This document shows positions 17,761 to 26,483 of a stretch of DNA of 64,000 nucleotides, in pieces. Position 1 is the first letter of the stretch, and each line of letters opens with the position of its first letter. Location: contig NZ_FMCI01000392.1 of assembly GCF_900091845.1 (NCBI RefSeq), positions 30,497 to 94,496 on the forward strand. Direction: 5' to 3'. The position numbers and the translations under genes were made by a program. This DNA is from Streptomyces sp. SolWspMP-5a-2. Lineage in GTDB: Bacteria > Actinomycetota > Actinomycetes > Streptomycetales > Streptomycetaceae. Below the pieces are notes generated by a model that was given only the letters and a program-made list of their open reading frames with translations, had not been told where the DNA came from and ran no database searches.

Positions 17761-18502
17761 GGGAGCCTCCTCGCGGGCGCAGGGCCCGCACCGTGGCGAC
17801 GGCGGCCTCGGCGAGCATCGAGGTGTCGTTGCCGACGACGACGAAGTCGAACCCCTGCTCCAGCAGCGCGCCGGCCGCCCGGGGCGTCGCCGTGGCCGCG
17901 CCGCAGGGCACACCGTTCTCCCGGGCGGCGGCGAGGACTTGCGCGCACAGGCCGGTGACCTCGGCCGAGGCGGGCGTCTGTCCGACGTCGAGGCCGATGT
18001 CGGCCGCGCCGACGAAAAGGGCGTCGACGCCCTCGACGGCGGCGATGGCCGCCGCGTTGCCGACGGCTTCCCGGCTCTCGATCTGCGGTACACAGAGCGC
18101 CGCGGTGCCGGAGTCCAGGTAGTCCTCCCGTGAGGCGAGTCCCCAGCGTCCGGCCCGGCTGGTGCCCCCGGCGCCGCGGCGGCCGTGCGGCGGGAAGCGG
18201 ACGGCCGCCGCGGCCTCCCGGGCCTGCTCGACCGTGTCCACGTGAGGGATCAGGACGCCGGCCGCGCCCGCGTCCAGGAGCCGCTGGATGCGCGACGGGG
18301 TTCCGTCCGGCACCCGGACCAGCGGAGTCGTACCCAGCGCGGCGGCGACGGTGATCAGTTCGTAGGCGGTGCGGACGTCGAGCGGGGCGTGCTCCTGGTC
18401 GACGACGACGAAGTCGAATCCCGCGTGGGCGGCGATCTGCACGGACTCCAGGGCGGGCAGCTTCACCCAGGTGCCGATGCGCCCTCCGGTGAGTGCGGTC
18501 AT
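17747..18502 (-). CDS. HpcH/HpaI-type class II aldolase
   Basis: 251 residues. Motifs: GFDFVVVDQEHAPLD (metal/substrate region), TTPLVRVPDGTPSRIQRLLDAGAAGVL, and CVPQIES and GAADIGLDVG near the metal site. It belongs to the 2-oxo-acid aldolases that cleave 4-hydroxy-2-oxo acids to pyruvate plus an aldehyde. The iron alcohol dehydrogenase two genes on could process that aldehyde. The start overlaps the cupin stop (ATGA). Confidence 0.9.
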   Translation of the reverse strand: MTALTGGRIGTWVKLPALESVQIAAHAGFDFVVVDQEHAPLDVRTAYELITVAAALGTTPLVRVPDGTPSRIQRLLDAGAAGVLIPHVDTVEQAREAAAAVRFPPHGRRGAGGTSRAGRWGLASREDYLDSGTAALCVPQIESREAVGNAAAIAAVEGVDALFVGAADIGLDVGQTPASAEVTGLCAQVLAAARENGVPCGAATATPRAAGALLEQGFDFVVVGNDTSMLAEAAVATVRALRPRGGSRATH

Positions 18503-19425
18503 GAGGTGTGCGTCTCCTCGGGGGCGGGGTAGTCGGCGGCGTTCAGGACCCAGCCCTCGCGGGCGGAGAAGTCGGCGCGGGGCGGGCTGAAGATGTCGAT
18601 CAGCTCGTTCGCGCCCTCGCCGCAGGCCCGGGTGGTGTGCACGGTGGGCGGCGGGATGACGGCCACCGAGGGGCTGGCCACCTCGCGGTGCTCGTCGGGG
18701 CGCCACTGGTCCATGTCCGTCGTCCAGGGGGTGCGGATGTGGTGTTCGAAGCGGCCCGCCACGGCGAGCGAGCACTGCTGGAAGTCGTCGTGGTGGTGCG
18801 GCGACAGCTTGTTGCGTGCCCGGGGGCCGTCGGTCGGGTCGAGGAAGTTGACCATGAAGGAGCGCGTCCGGTAGATCCGCCCGAACCGCCCGGCCTCGGC
18901 GGGCACCTCGTCGGGCAGGTACACCCGCAGCCGGTCGCCGTCCGCGGGCGCGGGCCAGGGCACGAGGGGGGCGACCCGGGCGTGCGGCTCGGCGTAGTCG
19001 GCGGCGTTGGCCGCGAGGGCGGCGATGTCGGCGGTGCGGTGGTCGAAGAGGCGGACCACCTGGGTGCCGGTCCTGGCGGTCAGCCGGGACGGGCCGGGCG
19101 GCACCACGATCAGCGCCCTGCCCCGGACGTCCCGGGCGCCGTCCGCCGATTCGACGGCGACGTGCGCGTCCGGCGCGGTGAGCAGCACCGCGTACTCGTG
19201 CTCCTGGACGGCGCGTTCCAGCACCTGCCCGGCGCCGAGCCGGGACAGGGTGAGGAGGAAGTTCTGTCCGCGCACCACCCAGGTGGCGCCGGAGGAGGCG
19301 TCCTCGGTCGCGGGCGCGTCGTCGAACTCGTGGTACCAGGGCGCCGCGACGGGCGCGTCGGCGGCGACGGCAGCCCGGGGGGCGGCCGTGGGCAGGGTGG
19401 AGCGTGGATCGGTGGGGTCGTACAC
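18499..19425 (-). CDS. Cupin-domain protein of unknown specificity
   Basis: 308 residues from GTG 19425 behind GGGAGGG. It looks like a two-cupin protein. The first half contains PGPSRLTARTGTQVVRLFD. The second half has a His-rich metal-binding cupin motif (SPHHHDDFQQCSLAVAGRF) and a late VHTTRACGEGANELIDIF. Some such proteins are isomerases or dioxygenases acting on sugar acids or ring compounds. Position between the DUF6282 hydrolase and the aldolase suggests an early isomerisation or ring-opening step; this is inference. Confidence 0.8.
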   Translation of the reverse strand: MYDPTDPRSTLPTAAPRAAVAADAPVAAPWYHEFDDAPATEDASSGATWVVRGQNFLLTLSRLGAGQVLERAVQEHEYAVLLTAPDAHVAVESADGARDVRGRALIVVPPGPSRLTARTGTQVVRLFDHRTADIAALAANAADYAEPHARVAPLVPWPAPADGDRLRVYLPDEVPAEAGRFGRIYRTRSFMVNFLDPTDGPRARNKLSPHHHDDFQQCSLAVAGRFEHHIRTPWTTDMDQWRPDEHREVASPSVAVIPPPTVHTTRACGEGANELIDIFSPPRADFSAREGWVLNAADYPAPEETHTS

Positions 19426-19454
19426 GGTGTCCCTCCCGGGAATCGTCAGACGGT

Positions 19455-20348
19455 TCAGTCGAGACCCATGAGGTGGGTGGGGTTGTCGACGAGCATGCGG
19501 CGGAGGTCCTTCTCGGCGACGCCGTGGTCGAGGAGCGCCGTCGTGACCTCGATGAAGGCGTCGACGGGCCGGGTGCGTCCGATCTGGCCGAGGTCGGAGG
19601 CGAGCACGGTGCGCTCGGTCCCGACGGCCTCGATCCACTCCAGCAGGACCTCGATGCCGAAGTGCGGGTGGTCGTCGGGGAGGTACATGCCGACCTCGTG
19701 CTCCATGAACACTCCGCGCCGGGAGAGTTCGACGCCCTGGTCGAGGGTGAGGTCGCTGATGAAGTTGGGGTGGCTCGCCACCATCCGCTCGACGCCGCGC
19801 TCCGCGCCCAGCGCGAACAGCTCCGCCATGTCGTCGGGGTGGAGGTGGCCGCCGTTGAGGACGGTTCCCGTCTCGGCGACGACGTCGACGACCTGGCCCA
19901 CCTCGGGCCGCAGGCGGCCCTGTTCGTCGTGGAGGAGCACCGGCACGGTGGTGAGTTCGACCGTGCTGCGCGGGAAGCCGCCGGCGAGGGCCTCCTCCTG
20001 GAAGGCGATGTGGCGGCGGGAGGAGAAGGTCGGGAACCAGACGACCTTGCCGCCCATCCGCAGGCACATCTCCACCGCGTAGGGGTTGATGCCGCCGACC
20101 TGGTTGTTGAGCACGATCCCGCCGTAGACGCGGGTGCCGACGCCGTCGAAGGACCGGTGCGCGGCCTGGAGGTCCATGACGGTGTTGTGGTGGTGGGACT
20201 TGGCGACGAAGGCCCGCATCCTGATCCGGTCGCCGTCCCGTGCGCCGTCCACGTGATCGAACTCGCGGGGGAACGGGCCGGGCCCGGAGTGGCAGTGCAT
20301 GTCGATCATGCCGTCCAGGATCCGGGCGACTACGGGGCTGACATCCAT
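19455..20348 (-). CDS. DUF6282-type metal-dependent hydrolase
   Basis: 297 residues resembling the amidohydrolase fold. Metal-ligand candidates are IDMHCHSGPGPFPR near residue 16, KSHHHNTVMD, GGHLHPDDM and ASDLGQ near the C-terminus. AGGAG precedes the ATG at 20348. First gene of the eight-gene operon, reading away from the divergent IclR regulator, with candidate operator motifs in between. Probably hydrolyses the pathway substrate or an early lactone or amide; its substrate is unknown. Confidence 0.85.
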   Translation of the reverse strand: MDVSPVVARILDGMIDMHCHSGPGPFPREFDHVDGARDGDRIRMRAFVAKSHHHNTVMDLQAAHRSFDGVGTRVYGGIVLNNQVGGINPYAVEMCLRMGGKVVWFPTFSSRRHIAFQEEALAGGFPRSTVELTTVPVLLHDEQGRLRPEVGQVVDVVAETGTVLNGGHLHPDDMAELFALGAERGVERMVASHPNFISDLTLDQGVELSRRGVFMEHEVGMYLPDDHPHFGIEVLLEWIEAVGTERTVLASDLGQIGRTRPVDAFIEVTTALLDHGVAEKDLRRMLVDNPTHLMGLD

Positions 20349-20416
20349 CGGGCTCTCCTCGCTTCCGGGGCTGCCCTTCGACCATGAAGGATCGCATTGC
20401 GAAATGTCAACGCGTC

Positions 20417-20572
20417 ATGCGAACACACTCCGCGAGAGACATCCCCGGTTGAGGCGTTCGAAGAAAAGCTGTGCCAGCATCTTGTTCGCATGCAGGTTTC
20501 TGTGTTCGCATTCCGCCAGTGACGTCGCTCGGTGGCGCGTCACGCATGGTGCAGACTTCGTGATGCGAACAC
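20417..20572. promoter_or_regulatory. Four copies of an ATGCGAACA motif, candidate IclR operators
   Basis: ATGCGAACAC at 20417-20426 and 20563-20572 (forward), and its complement TTGTTCGCAT/GTGTTCGCAT at 20482-20491 and 20502-20511 (reverse). All lie in the ~250-base divergent region between the catabolic operon and its IclR gene. The arrangement of facing copies fits operators through which IclR controls both directions. Confidence 0.7.
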
Positions 20573-20600
20573 GCGGTCCTCATCACGAACGGAGTTCCTC

Positions 20601-21368
20601 ATGGCGGAGAAGGGCGACGACGCTCGCTCCAGCGGCGACATCCAGGCGGTCGACCGCACGGCCCAGATCCTGCGTCTGTTCGGTCCGGAGACCCCGGAGC
20701 TGACAGCCGGCGAAGCGGCCGAGCGACTCGGGCTCAACCGGACCACCACCTACCGGTACTGCACCTCCCTGGTCGCCTCGGGGCTGCTGGAGCGTGGCAG
20801 CGCCCCGGGCAGCTACGCCCCGGGCGCGCTCCTGCTGCAACTGGGGGCCTTCGCCCTCGGGCGCCGCAAGGTGGTCGATCTCGCCCCCTCCTACATGCGG
20901 GAGCTGTGCTCGACCACCGGCCTGACCACGGTGCTCAGCCTCTGGGGGTCGACCGGCCCCATCGTCTCCCGGGTGGAGGAGGACGCCACCCGCACCGTCC
21001 TGGTGACCGTGCGGGTCGGCACCCAGCTGTCCCTCACCGCCGCCCAGAGCAAGGTCTTCCTCGCCCACATGTCCGACCAGCTGCGGGCCGACCGCCTGCT
21101 GGGCAGCCTGCCCGCCGTGGCGCGCGAGGAGCTGACCGAGGAGATCCGCACCCTCGCGGGCACCGACCAGGTGGCCATGAGCCCGGACGGCTTCGGCATC
21201 CACGCCATGGCCGCCCCGGTCTTCGACGAGTACGGCATCTGCGCCACCGTCGCCCTCGTCGCGACCGACGACCTGCTCCCCCTGGACGTCCACGGCGCCA
21301 CCGCCCGGCATCTCAGGAACACCGCCCGCGCGCTCAGCCAGGCCATGGGCGGCGACAAGGACGCCTGA
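20601..21368 (+). CDS. IclR-family transcriptional regulator
   Basis: 255 residues. N-terminal winged helix (QAVDRTAQILRLF, then LTAGEAAERLGLNRTTTYRY) and a C-terminal effector domain (DLAPSYMRELCSTTGL, MAAPVFDEYGICATVALV). GGAG precedes ATG 20601. It is divergent from the eight-gene catabolic operon and upstream of the MFS transporter. By position it controls uptake and breakdown of the same unknown substrate, probably through the ATGCGAACA repeats. Confidence 0.92.
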   Translation: MAEKGDDARSSGDIQAVDRTAQILRLFGPETPELTAGEAAERLGLNRTTTYRYCTSLVASGLLERGSAPGSYAPGALLLQLGAFALGRRKVVDLAPSYMRELCSTTGLTTVLSLWGSTGPIVSRVEEDATRTVLVTVRVGTQLSLTAAQSKVFLAHMSDQLRADRLLGSLPAVAREELTEEIRTLAGTDQVAMSPDGFGIHAMAAPVFDEYGICATVALVATDDLLPLDVHGATARHLRNTARALSQAMGGDKDA

Positions 21369-21412
21369 CACCCGCACCGCCCCGGCCGCCGGGGCCCGAA
21401 CGGAGGACACCG

Positions 21413-22756
21413 ATGTCCACCACAGCCGAGACAGACACGCACACCGAGGAGTCGCGCCGCGCGGCCCTCCGCGGCGGGATCCTCGGGTACTACGCCGACC
21501 AGTTCGACATCTTCGTGCCGATCATCACTCTCGCCCCCGCGATGATCTACTTCGAGCCCGCCGACACCTCCAAGTCGACGGCCGCCCTGATCGCCGCGGC
21601 GGTCTTCGCGGCCACCCTCCTGGCCAGGCCCCTCGGCTCGGCGGTCTTCGGCTACTACGCCGACAAGGTCGGCCGGCGCATCACCACCATGGTGGCGGTC
21701 GCCGGGTTCGGGGTCTCGACGTTCGCCATCGGACTGCTCCCCGGGCACCAGCATCTCGGCATGGGGGCGATCGCCCTCCTGATCGGCCTGCGCTTCATCG
21801 GCGGCATCTTCCTCGGCGGGGAGTACGCCACCGCCGTACCGCTCGCGATGGAGTGGAGCCCGCGGCGCAGACGCGGTCTCGCCAGCGGGCTCATCACCTG
21901 CACCTCGCCGCTCGCCACCGCGTCGATCGCCGCGCTCAGCCTCTTCCTGCTCAGCGTCATCCCCCCGGACGGCGTGGACAGCGCCTACGTCCAGTGGGGC
22001 TGGCGCATCCCCTTCTTCATCGGCGGCCTGCTCGGGATCGTCCTCTTCGTCTACTACCGCAACAACGTCGAGGAGGCGCCCGCCTTCGAAGCCGCCGAAC
22101 CGACCGGCTCACCCCTGCGGGAACTCCTCGGCGGCCGGCACCGGCGCGACCTCGCCCAGGTCTTCGTCCTCATGACCGGCGCCTGGCTCCTCACCAACGT
22201 CGCCGCGGCCGTCCTGCCCTCGATGCTCAGGACCGAGGTCGGGCTGCCCGACCGCACCGTGAGCGTCATCCTGCTCGTCTCCTCGCTCGTGTGCGTCGGC
22301 ACCTTCGTCGGCTGCGCCCTGCTCTCGCAGCGCGTCGGGCGGCGCCGCTTCTACGCCTGTTTCGGGGTCGTGTCCGCCGTCGCCGCCTCCACCTGCTACG
22401 TCCTGCTCACCACGCTGGGGCCGGACGACACGGTCCTCGCGACCGTCCTGGCCGTCGGCGTCCAGACCACCACCATCTCCATGTACGGGCCGATCGCCGC
22501 CTACCTCACCGAACGGTTCCCGTCCGCCATCCGCGCCACCGGCTACGGCGTCGGCTACAGCCTCGCCCTGGTGATCCCCGCCTTCTACGCCTTCTACATC
22601 AGCGGCCTCGCGACGATCACCGGCACCGCTCTGGCGCCCGTCGTGCTCCTGGTGGTCGGCGGACTCCTGGTCGCGCTCGGCGGAGCGCTCGGCCCCGAGA
22701 CCAAGGACGTCGACATGACGACCGGCGGCGCCACGGAGCCGGAGCCCCGCCCGTGA
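21413..22756 (+). CDS. MFS transporter (metabolite:H+ symporter type)
   Basis: 447 residues with about 12 membrane segments. N-terminal GGILGYYADQFDIFVPII is like the MHS subfamily, and the loop motif GYYADKVGRRITT after segment 2 is the MFS signature. A second copy (RVGRRRFYACFG) lies in the middle. GGAGG precedes the ATG. Likely imports the organic acid or ring compound that the flanking operon degrades. The stop overlaps the amidohydrolase start by 4 bases. Confidence 0.9.
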   Translation: MSTTAETDTHTEESRRAALRGGILGYYADQFDIFVPIITLAPAMIYFEPADTSKSTAALIAAAVFAATLLARPLGSAVFGYYADKVGRRITTMVAVAGFGVSTFAIGLLPGHQHLGMGAIALLIGLRFIGGIFLGGEYATAVPLAMEWSPRRRRGLASGLITCTSPLATASIAALSLFLLSVIPPDGVDSAYVQWGWRIPFFIGGLLGIVLFVYYRNNVEEAPAFEAAEPTGSPLRELLGGRHRRDLAQVFVLMTGAWLLTNVAAAVLPSMLRTEVGLPDRTVSVILLVSSLVCVGTFVGCALLSQRVGRRRFYACFGVVSAVAASTCYVLLTTLGPDDTVLATVLAVGVQTTTISMYGPIAAYLTERFPSAIRATGYGVGYSLALVIPAFYAFYISGLATITGTALAPVVLLVVGGLLVALGGALGPETKDVDMTTGGATEPEPRP

Positions 22757-24372
22757 CCGCGCTCGGCCCCGTGCCCCCGGCGCCGTCCGGCCCGGCACGT
22801 GTCCGCATCTTCACCGGGCCGCGCATCCTGGCGGGGGACGGCACCGAACCCGAGGCACTCGCCACACGCTCGGGCCGGATCATCGGCACCGGCACCCGCG
22901 GGGAACTGCGCGAGCGCCATCCGCACGCCGAGGAGACGGAACTCGACGGCGCGCTGCTCGTTCCCGGCTTCAACGACGCCCACTGCCACCCCTCCCAGGC
23001 GGCCCTCGCCCGCACCCGCGTCGACCTGGACGCGGTGGAGGACCCCGCGGCGCTGCGGGAGACCCTGCGGCGCCGAGCCCGGCAGGCACCTCCCGGCACC
23101 TGGGTCGTGGCGCAGCCTCATGACGAACACCGGCTGGGACCGCTGGACCGGGACCTCCTCGACCAGGTCTCCGAAACGCAGCCCATCGTCGTCATCCACT
23201 ACTCGCTGCACCGTGCCGTGGTGAACAGCGCCGGACTCCGGCTCCTGCGCTACCGGACTCCCCGGGACGCGCCGTCCGGCGGCCGGCTCGGGACCCGCCC
23301 CGACGGAACCCTGGACGGACACCTCGTCGAGCGGGCCTGGCTCGACCCCTGGCTGCCGGGGTCGGGCAAGGTCTCGATCGCACAGCCCGGATCCCCCGAG
23401 CGGCAGCGGGCGGCGCTCGCCGAGGTCATCGCCGAACTGCACGCCAAGGGCATCACCTCCTTCTGCGACGCGCTGGTCACCCCCGTCGAGCAGAAGCTCT
23501 ACGCCGATGCCCTCGCGGCGGGCGAACTCACCGCGCGGGTCGGCATGCTGCTCTGGCACGCGTACGCCGACCCGGCCCGGTTGCCGCCCCCCTCGCCGGC
23601 CCCCCACCGGCTGCGGACGGTCGGGGTGAAGATGATGCTCGACGGAGCACTGACGGGAGGAACCTGCCGCTGCCGGGATCCCTACAACAGCACCACGGGC
23701 ACCGGCAACGGCCTCGAAGTCCTCTCCCCCGGCGAACTCGGTGACCTCGTCGGGCGCTTCCACCGTGCGGGGACGCGCGTCGCCGTGCACGCCAACGGCG
23801 ACGAGGCCGTCCAGACCCTCCTGGAGGTGATCGAATCCCTGCCTCCGGGCACCCTCCGGCACCGCATCGAACACTGCAGCATCGTCGACGACCGGCTCAT
23901 CGAGCGCATCGCCGCCACCCGCACCGTCGCCGTGCCGTTCGGCCCGTTCATCGCGCTCCACGGCGACAGACTGGTCGACTACTACGGGGAACGGGCCGAG
24001 ATGATCTCCGCTCACCGTTCCCTGCGTGACGCCGATGTCACGGTGGCCGGTTCGTCGGACTACCCGCTGGCACCCGCCGACCCGTTGCTGGCCATCCGCT
24101 CGCTCGTCACCCGCACCACGGGTACGGGAAGAACGGTCGGCCCCCGGCAGCGCGTCGGCTTCAGGGACGCTCTCGACATCTACACGCACGGTTCGGCAGC
24201 CGCCTCGGGCGAAGCCGGGACCAAGGGAACCCTGACGGTCGGCCGACTCGCCGACTTCGCCGTCCTGGACACCGACCTCGGCGCGACCCCGCCCGAGGAG
24301 TGGGCCGAGGCACGGGTCAAGTCGACCTGGTCGGGAGGGAGATGCGTCTACAGCGACCGCCGTCGGCCGTGA
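22753..24372 (+). CDS. Amidohydrolase (YtcJ-like)
   Basis: 539 residues starting at the GTG coupled to the transporter stop. Metal-binding PGFNDAHCHPSQ near residue 75, KMMLDGALTGGTC mid-protein, VAVHANGDEAVQ and HRIEHCSIV with later His ligands, and a terminal GRLADFAVLD block typical of the family. There is no signal peptide, so it is cytosolic. It probably opens an amide, lactam or formyl bond in the imported compound, feeding the divergent operon. Confidence 0.88.
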   Translation: MTALGPVPPAPSGPARVRIFTGPRILAGDGTEPEALATRSGRIIGTGTRGELRERHPHAEETELDGALLVPGFNDAHCHPSQAALARTRVDLDAVEDPAALRETLRRRARQAPPGTWVVAQPHDEHRLGPLDRDLLDQVSETQPIVVIHYSLHRAVVNSAGLRLLRYRTPRDAPSGGRLGTRPDGTLDGHLVERAWLDPWLPGSGKVSIAQPGSPERQRAALAEVIAELHAKGITSFCDALVTPVEQKLYADALAAGELTARVGMLLWHAYADPARLPPPSPAPHRLRTVGVKMMLDGALTGGTCRCRDPYNSTTGTGNGLEVLSPGELGDLVGRFHRAGTRVAVHANGDEAVQTLLEVIESLPPGTLRHRIEHCSIVDDRLIERIAATRTVAVPFGPFIALHGDRLVDYYGERAEMISAHRSLRDADVTVAGSSDYPLAPADPLLAIRSLVTRTTGTGRTVGPRQRVGFRDALDIYTHGSAAASGEAGTKGTLTVGRLADFAVLDTDLGATPPEEWAEARVKSTWSGGRCVYSDRRRP

Positions 24373-24436
24373 GCCGCCCGCCGCCGCGAGCCGTCCTCCG
24401 CCGTGGGACGTGCCCCCTGCGCGGGCCGACGACGGC

Positions 24437-25282
24437 TCACGGGACGAGGGCCGCGGCCAGCTCGTCCGGCCGGGCGGCGAAAGGGCTGTGGCCGCCGGGC
24501 AGGGTACGCACGGTGAACGGGTTGCCGGGGAAGGCCCGGTCGGCCTCCGCGATCATCAGGTCCTGCGCGGCCGGTGCCAGCGCCCGGTCCTCGGCGCAGC
24601 GCAGGAAGGTCCGTGGAACGCTCCCCCACCGTGCCGCGGTCAGGGTGACCGGGGCCGTCGGGATCGCCAGGGGCAGATCGGGGCTCAACGCGGACCGCCA
24701 CCGGTCGAAACGGTCCGCGGGGGTGTCGTGGTAGTGGGTCCGGCGCAGTTCGTCGAGGTAGGCGGGATCCGGTGCGAGCGGATTGATCCGTACGGCGCCC
24801 AGTGCCCGAGCGTCTCCGAGGTGCAGGTTCCGGCCCAGCGCGGTGGCGTTCTCGGACGAGCCCAGGTAGTCGGAGAACCGCGGCCGCCCGCCCGGCACGA
24901 ACGCGGACAGGTAGACGATCCGGTGCACCAGCTCGGGCGCCCGCTCCACGGCGAGGGACGCGGGACCGCCTCCCGCGCTGTGCGCGACGAGCACGACCCT
25001 GCGACGGTGACGCACCCGGCGCAGGACGCACAGCACCGCCTCGGCGCAGTCGTCCATCGTCAGCCCGGCCAGGCGCGACCTCTCGGTCAGCAGGCCCGGC
25101 TGGCCGGGCAGCAGGTATCCGGTGGGCAGGGGTGCGTCGAAGCCGTGCCCCGGCAGGTCGACGGCCACGCTCGCGGCGCCCGCTCCGGCCAGCGCGCGCT
25201 GCGTCGCCGCCCACTGCCCGGAGCTGTGCCAGGCGCCGTGCACGAGGACGAGGACGGTGTCGGTCAGGGATACGTTCGTCAT
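24437..25282 (-). CDS. Alpha/beta hydrolase
   Basis: 281 residues. LVHGAWHSSGQW near the N-terminus provides the oxyanion loop, followed by the nucleophile elbow AHSAGG (Ser), a late acidic region around CAEDRALAP, and GGHSPFAARP with the catalytic His. It resembles the salicylate esterase-like/MenH-type hydrolases common in streptomycetes. Divergent from a LysR gene at 25401, which probably regulates it. Substrate unknown. Confidence 0.87.
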   Translation of the reverse strand: MTNVSLTDTVLVLVHGAWHSSGQWAATQRALAGAGAASVAVDLPGHGFDAPLPTGYLLPGQPGLLTERSRLAGLTMDDCAEAVLCVLRRVRHRRRVVLVAHSAGGGPASLAVERAPELVHRIVYLSAFVPGGRPRFSDYLGSSENATALGRNLHLGDARALGAVRINPLAPDPAYLDELRRTHYHDTPADRFDRWRSALSPDLPLAIPTAPVTLTAARWGSVPRTFLRCAEDRALAPAAQDLMIAEADRAFPGNPFTVRTLPGGHSPFAARPDELAAALVP

Positions 25283-25400
25283 GGCTCCATTCCAGACCGG
25301 AACGGCCACACCATCCATCCGTGGATCCGGCAAGCGGACCGGCGATATCTTCGAGGTATCGCAGCAGGTCGGCGGGGCAGAGGGATGGGGCGGACGCGGG

Positions 25401-26333
25401 ATGGAAGCACGGCATCTGCGGTACGCGATCGCTCTCGCCGAGCACGGGCACTTCGGCCGGGCGGCCGCCTCGCTGGGCATCGCGCAGCCGCCGCTGTCCA
25501 AGCAGATCGCCGACCTGGAGCGCGAGGTCGGGGCCCGGTTGTTCGACCGCACCCGGCAGGGGGTGTTCCCGACCGCCGCCGGTGAGGCGTTCCTCGCGCG
25601 GGCGCGCCGGGCGCTCGACGAGATCGCGGCGGCCGCGGTCGACGCGGGCCGGGCCGCGCGCGGCGAGACGGGACGTCTGCGCCTCGGTTTCATCGCCTCG
25701 GCGCTGCTCGATCCGCTGCCGGGCGTCCTGAGCCGGTTCGGGCGTGAACGGCCCGGCGTGCGGCTGGAACTGCACGAGATGGCGACCAGCCGCAGCGGCT
25801 CGGCCCTCGTCGCCGGGGAGCTGGACGTGGCCTTCACCCTCGGTCCGCCACGAGGTGCCGGAACCGAGCGTCTGGTGTCCGTCCCGGTCGGACGCGACCA
25901 CGTGATCGCCGTGGTGCACACGGCGCACCCGTACGCGGGTCAGCAGTCGGTGAGCGCCGACCAGTTGCGGCGCCAGCCCCTGATCGTGTCGGCCGGTGAG
26001 GACGAGCCCGCCGTCGTCGCCGGACTGCGCACCCTGCTGGGCCCGGACTCCCCGGCTCTCGGCGGTGCGACCGTCGCGAGGGACGTGCACACGATCATCG
26101 GTCTGGCCGCGTCGGGCGTGGGCGTCGGCCTGGGGCCGTCCCGGATGAGGGCGGTCCCGCGTCCGGGAGTGCGGTTCTGCGACGTCACCCCGCGTACGCC
26201 CCTGCCCGACCTCGTCCTGTCCTTCGCGGCCCGCGATCGCTCCCCGGTGCTGCGCGCCTTCCTCGACACCGTCCGGCGGAACTGCCCCGACGTCGGAGCC
26301 GCGCTCGACGACCGGCTCCGGCACCACCGGTGA
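25401..26333 (+). CDS. LysR-family transcriptional regulator
   Basis: 310 residues from ATG 25401. Classic N-terminal winged HTH (RHLRYAIALAEHGHFGRAAA, PPLSKQIADLEREVGARLFDR) and a periplasmic-binding-like effector domain (RLRLGFIASALLDPLPGVL). Divergent from the hydrolase gene, 118 bases away, the usual LysR target arrangement. Upstream open reading to 25122 is antisense to the hydrolase and not used. Confidence 0.92.
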   Translation: MEARHLRYAIALAEHGHFGRAAASLGIAQPPLSKQIADLEREVGARLFDRTRQGVFPTAAGEAFLARARRALDEIAAAAVDAGRAARGETGRLRLGFIASALLDPLPGVLSRFGRERPGVRLELHEMATSRSGSALVAGELDVAFTLGPPRGAGTERLVSVPVGRDHVIAVVHTAHPYAGQQSVSADQLRRQPLIVSAGEDEPAVVAGLRTLLGPDSPALGGATVARDVHTIIGLAASGVGVGLGPSRMRAVPRPGVRFCDVTPRTPLPDLVLSFAARDRSPVLRAFLDTVRRNCPDVGAALDDRLRHHR

Positions 26334-26411
26334 TGCGGACCGGTGCCCGGCACGCGGAGGACCGGGCGTCCTCCGACTCCCCCGACCGACCGGAATCGAC
26401 GGGACGGCGAT

Positions 26412-26436
26412 AAAAATCGACACCGTGTAGACTTTT
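26412..26436. promoter_or_regulatory. 25-bp operator-like palindrome before the SDR/TetR operon
   Basis: Left arm AAAAATCGACAC, centre C, right arm GTGTAGACTTTT; 10 of 12 positions pair. AT-rich ends and an ACACnGTGT core are typical of TetR operators. It lies 48 bases before the SDR start, in an otherwise GC-rich stretch, and overlaps the likely promoter. Probably bound by the TetR protein encoded downstream. Confidence 0.75.
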
Positions 26437-26483
26437 TTCGCGGGGAGCGGTCCGGCTCCTCGCCAGAGGTCCCTGGAGGAACA

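Noticed and set aside
24388..24438. GAGCCGTC / GACGGCTC inverted repeat between convergent genes
   Set aside because: 35-base loop and overlap with a stop codon make it a poor terminator candidate.
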